Below the pieces are notes generated by a model. The model saw only the letters and a program-made list of their open reading frames with translations. It had not been told where the DNA came from and searched no databases. The translations under genes and the position numbers were made by a program. Shown piece by piece: positions 15,026 to 17,675 of a DNA stretch of 17,675 nucleotides (its first letter is position 1; every line of letters begins with the position of its first letter). The DNA is from Chitinivibrionales bacterium (GTDB taxonomy: Bacteria > Fibrobacterota > Chitinivibrionia > Chitinivibrionales > WJMI01): the NCBI GenBank assembly GCA_014729595.1, contig WJJU01000243.1, positions 1 to 17,675 on the forward strand, in the 5' to 3' direction.

Positions 15026-15265
15026 ACGACTGTAAACGGAATTTTCGCATATCCGAAGGTAGGGTTATTTCGGGGCGGCGATGAATCCCTAATCCAAACG
15101 ATTACTCTTTATCATTCTTCGCCTAAGAGTCGCTTTCAAAATGAGCTACGTCTGGGAGGGCCGAGCGATAAGACCTGGATGTGATCACGCAAAGCGGTAC
15201 GAGGAGTTATATCCTCGGTGATATGGTAAGGAGGGGAACAAACGGACAAGTCGTCACGATTGGCT

Positions 15266-15283
15266 TGAGCGGCAGCTCATTTT
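15266..15283. terminator. Weak bidirectional hairpin between modC and the sensor kinase
   Basis: TGAGC at 15266-15270 pairs with GCTCA at 15275-15279 around GGCA, followed on the plus strand by four Ts. It overlaps the kinase stop codon. The stem is short, so this is a weak candidate terminator for the convergent modC and kinase transcripts. Confidence 0.3.
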
Positions 15284-17675
15284 GAATGCGGTTCTAAAAC
15301 CTTCGCAAGGGTGGCGATGAGTTCTCCGCTGCGAAATGGTTTTTGAATGAACCCCCGTGCACCCATGTCAACAATCCTTTGCGCCTGTCCTTCGAGGTTG
15401 TAGCCCGAAAACACCAATGCAATGACATTTGGATTGATTTCGCGAAGCGCTTTAAACGTTTCTTCGCCGTCCATGCGCGGCATAACAACATCCAGCAGAA
15501 CAATATCGATCTTTCGCCATTGTCGATTGTACGCTTCGACCGCTTCAACACCGTCACGACAGGTGGTTACCCGGTAACCCATCATGGTGAGCATTCGCTT
15601 TACAACGTCGCGAACGCCGTTTTCATCTTCGACTAAAAGTATATGAGCATTATCGCCGATGCGGGAAACGGGGCTTTGCTTAACGGGCGCGTCGACCGAT
15701 TCTCTGCATACGGGAAGATAAATGGAGAAAGTACTGCCTTTACCTGGTGCGGATTTGGTCATGACACAACCGCCGTGGTTTGTGACGGTTCCATACACGG
15801 CGGCAAGCCCCATACCCGTCCCCTTCCCGGGACGCTTTGTGGTAAAGAACGGCTCAAAAACCCGTCTTTGGGTTTCCTCGTCCATGCCCTCACCCGTGTC
15901 GGTAACACGTATCCTAAGATATTCACCGGGTGTGACGGAGCATTGGAGAGACGCGCGTTTTTTTTCGTCTATATACATCGACTTGGTGGCGATCGTAAGC
16001 TTTCCGCCGTTCGGCATGGCGTCTCGTGCGTTGAGCGCCAGGTTGAGCACGGCATTTTGCAGTTGTCCCGGATCCCCGCGTGTCGTGCAGGGGTTGGCGT
16101 CAAGCTCCTGACTGATGTCGATTCTCTTGTCGATACTATGCTTCAGTATGTTAACCACTTCGAAAACGATACGGTGAATGTCGACAATGGTGTTCTGGTA
16201 TTTTCCTTTGCGCGAAAAGGCGAGGAGCTGCGCGGTCAGGGATGCGGCTCGTTTTACGGATAAGATGATTTTGTCGGTATGGCCAACCAACTCTTCGTTG
16301 TTTGCTACATCGTGGCGTAGAATGTCGGCATAACCCAGTATTCCCGACAACTGATTGTTGAAATCATGGGCAATACCGCCGGCCAATTGCCCGACGGCTT
16401 CCATTTTTTGCGCCTGTCGCAAGTGGCTTTCCATCTCGCGCGTTTCGGTAACATCTTTGGAGAAACAAAGGTACCGCGTGTCGGAAAGTTGCACCACGTC
16501 TATCATCAAAATCCGGACCGCCCCCTCCTTGTTTATCGATCGAAATTCTCCCGAACTCACTCCGGTATGTTTCGCGTCCTCGAAATGCCGAAGAGCCGAC
16601 TCACGGTCATCACCGTGCGCGAAATTTACGATGCTCATGCCAAGCAGTTCTTCTCGGGTGTATCCGCTGATACGGCATGCGGCGGGATTGGCGTCGACAT
16701 GGCGCCCATTCTCATCGATTACAAAAATACCGTCCGGCGCCGATTCCACATAACTGCGAAACCGCGCCTCGCTTTTAGCCAATCTTTCCTGTGCTCTTCG
16801 GCGTTCCGAAATGTCTTGTTGAGTACCAAACATCCATTCCGGTTTCCCCTCGGCGGTCCAAGTTGCCACCTTGCCTTTTTGATGAACCCAGATCCAGTCG
16901 CCGTTCTTGTGACGCATACGCATTTCGCATTCGTAATAGTCGGCTTCACCTTTAAAGCATTCATTCAAGAGATTATGCGATCCGGCAAGGTCATCGGGAT
17001 GGCACAGATTGGTCCAGGTCTGAATCGAAATGGGAGAAAGTTCATCGAGGGTAAATCCGACCATTTGAGCCCACCGTTCGTTGAAGGTCGTTTCGCCCGT
17101 CAGAATATTCCATTCCCATGTTCCGATATCGGTACCTTCGATAATGTAATCAAGACGCTGTTTTTGATCGCCCAGAGCCTTTTGTGCGCGTTTTCGTTCA
17201 GTTATGTCTCTGAAAACGGCATGGTAAAACGTTTTGCCTTTCAGCTCAAATGCCGATGAGCGCACCTCGCCTTGAATGATTTCGCCCGATTTCTTCAAAA
17301 AATCCGTTTCTAAAACGGCAAAAACCTCATGCTGTAACTTGCGGACGGCCCGCCGTCCGGATTCCCCCGCCTTCGTATTGGGGGCTTGGAGGTCGGCGAT
17401 ATGCAATTTCAGCAACTCATCCCGTGTATAACCGATGGTTTCGCAAATTTGTCGGTTTGCTTCGACAATTCTTCCTTCAGTATCATGAATAAGAATCCCG
17501 TCGCCGGAATGCTCAAACAGGGTCCTGTATCGTTCCTCGCTTTTGCGCAGTTCGTTCAGCGCATGACGGATATCGGTGTTGTCGCGCCCGGTTGCCAGCA
17601 AGGCGCGACCGCCTTTGAGATCGAGTGCTCGCAATTGAATGTCGAGTTCCACCAGTTCACCGTTTGGCCGCACGC
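15277..17675 (-). CDS. Multi-PAS hybrid histidine kinase with receiver domain, 5' end outside window
   Basis: The visible 798 residues are the C-terminal part of a large hybrid sensor kinase. In order: the end of one PAS domain (about 1-33), PAS (about 45-160), PAS_3/PAC (about 172-290, with WEWN and HPDD), PAS (about 300-410), HisKA with phospho-acceptor H436 in GGIAHDFNNQ, HATPase with N-box NLALNARDAM (545-553), VTDTGEGM (590-597), FEPFFTTK (606-613) and GKGTGMGLA (616-624), and a receiver domain (about 677-795) with phospho-acceptor D728 in LLDVVMPRMDG and K778. No membrane segment is seen in this part, and the frame is open to the window edge, so the GTG there is not the true start. The ligand, and the response regulator or target, are unknown. 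The neighbouring truncated PAS protein at 3137 has a similar PAS_3 style but is not part of this gene. Confidence 0.93.
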   Translation of the reverse strand, partial: VRPNGELVELDIQLRALDLKGGRALLATGRDNTDIRHALNELRKSEERYRTLFEHSGDGILIHDTEGRIVEANRQICETIGYTRDELLKLHIADLQAPNTKAGESGRRAVRKLQHEVFAVLETDFLKKSGEIIQGEVRSSAFELKGKTFYHAVFRDITERKRAQKALGDQKQRLDYIIEGTDIGTWEWNILTGETTFNERWAQMVGFTLDELSPISIQTWTNLCHPDDLAGSHNLLNECFKGEADYYECEMRMRHKNGDWIWVHQKGKVATWTAEGKPEWMFGTQQDISERRRAQERLAKSEARFRSYVESAPDGIFVIDENGRHVDANPAACRISGYTREELLGMSIVNFAHGDDRESALRHFEDAKHTGVSSGEFRSINKEGAVRILMIDVVQLSDTRYLCFSKDVTETREMESHLRQAQKMEAVGQLAGGIAHDFNNQLSGILGYADILRHDVANNEELVGHTDKIILSVKRAASLTAQLLAFSRKGKYQNTIVDIHRIVFEVVNILKHSIDKRIDISQELDANPCTTRGDPGQLQNAVLNLALNARDAMPNGGKLTIATKSMYIDEKKRASLQCSVTPGEYLRIRVTDTGEGMDEETQRRVFEPFFTTKRPGKGTGMGLAAVYGTVTNHGGCVMTKSAPGKGSTFSIYLPVCRESVDAPVKQSPVSRIGDNAHILLVEDENGVRDVVKRMLTMMGYRVTTCRDGVEAVEAYNRQWRKIDIVLLDVVMPRMDGEETFKALREINPNVIALVFSGYNLEGQAQRIVDMGARGFIQKPFRSGELIATLAKVLEPHSK

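Noticed and set aside
16366..17259. Plus-strand 297-residue open frame inside the hybrid kinase
   Set aside because: It is antisense to well-defined PAS and kinase domains, with no recognisable motif.

Overview
The window is bacterial chromosomal DNA of moderate GC. It carries ten complete protein genes, two genes cut by the window edges, two broken gene regions and three long non-coding stretches. The gene set suggests an anaerobic or facultatively anaerobic, metabolically versatile bacterium: an oxygen-sensitive double-cubane-cluster reductase with its ATP-dependent activator, molybdate uptake, stress and peroxide-type accessory proteins, multi-PAS sensors and a C30-type carotenoid pathway. 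No single gene fixes the phylum. A spirochaete or a deltaproteobacterial-type lineage is only a guess.

Layout. (1) 1-2838, plus strand: the end of a carotenoid operon, with a CrtQ-like glycosyltransferase (5' end outside the window), a CrtO-like acyltransferase and a CrtN/CrtP/CrtI-type FAD-dependent desaturase or oxidase. All start codons overlap the preceding stop codon. (2) 3137-3916: a PAS sensor protein that ends in a nonsense codon just where a histidine kinase would normally begin. (3) 3988-5728, minus strand: rsgA (ribosome-assembly GTPase), preceded by a decayed block in which a membrane-protein gene with an in-frame stop and frameshift runs into the middle of an FMN-binding split-barrel gene. 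(4) 5729-6586: mostly featureless, apparently decayed DNA leading to (5) 6587-8630, a two-gene operon for a double-cubane-cluster reductase and its BadG/HgdC-type activator. (6) 8905-9932, minus strand: a general-stress-17M-like protein and an AhpD-like carboxymuconolactone decarboxylase-family protein. (7) 9933-11114: a long gene-free stretch holding copy A of a roughly 300-bp repeat, interrupted by a 162-bp palindromic MITE-like element. (8) 11115-11669: an archaemetzincin protease. (9) 11670-12510: a gene-free stretch holding copy B of the same repeat, without the insertion. (10) 12511-15025: modABC. (11) 15277-17675, minus strand: a multi-PAS hybrid histidine kinase whose start lies outside the window.

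The most interesting structure lies between the genes. Two diverged copies of an undescribed repeat sit upstream of amzA and of modABC. Both end in the same TTGACA-N16 promoter-like motif pointing at those genes. In copy A a centrally symmetric element with 20-bp terminal inverted repeats has inserted exactly at the -10 position, and copy B serves as the empty site. Next in interest are the truncated sensor, the chimeric pseudogene, and the bacterial occurrence of a CrtQ/CrtO-type carotenoid tailoring set beside enzymes of anaerobic life.
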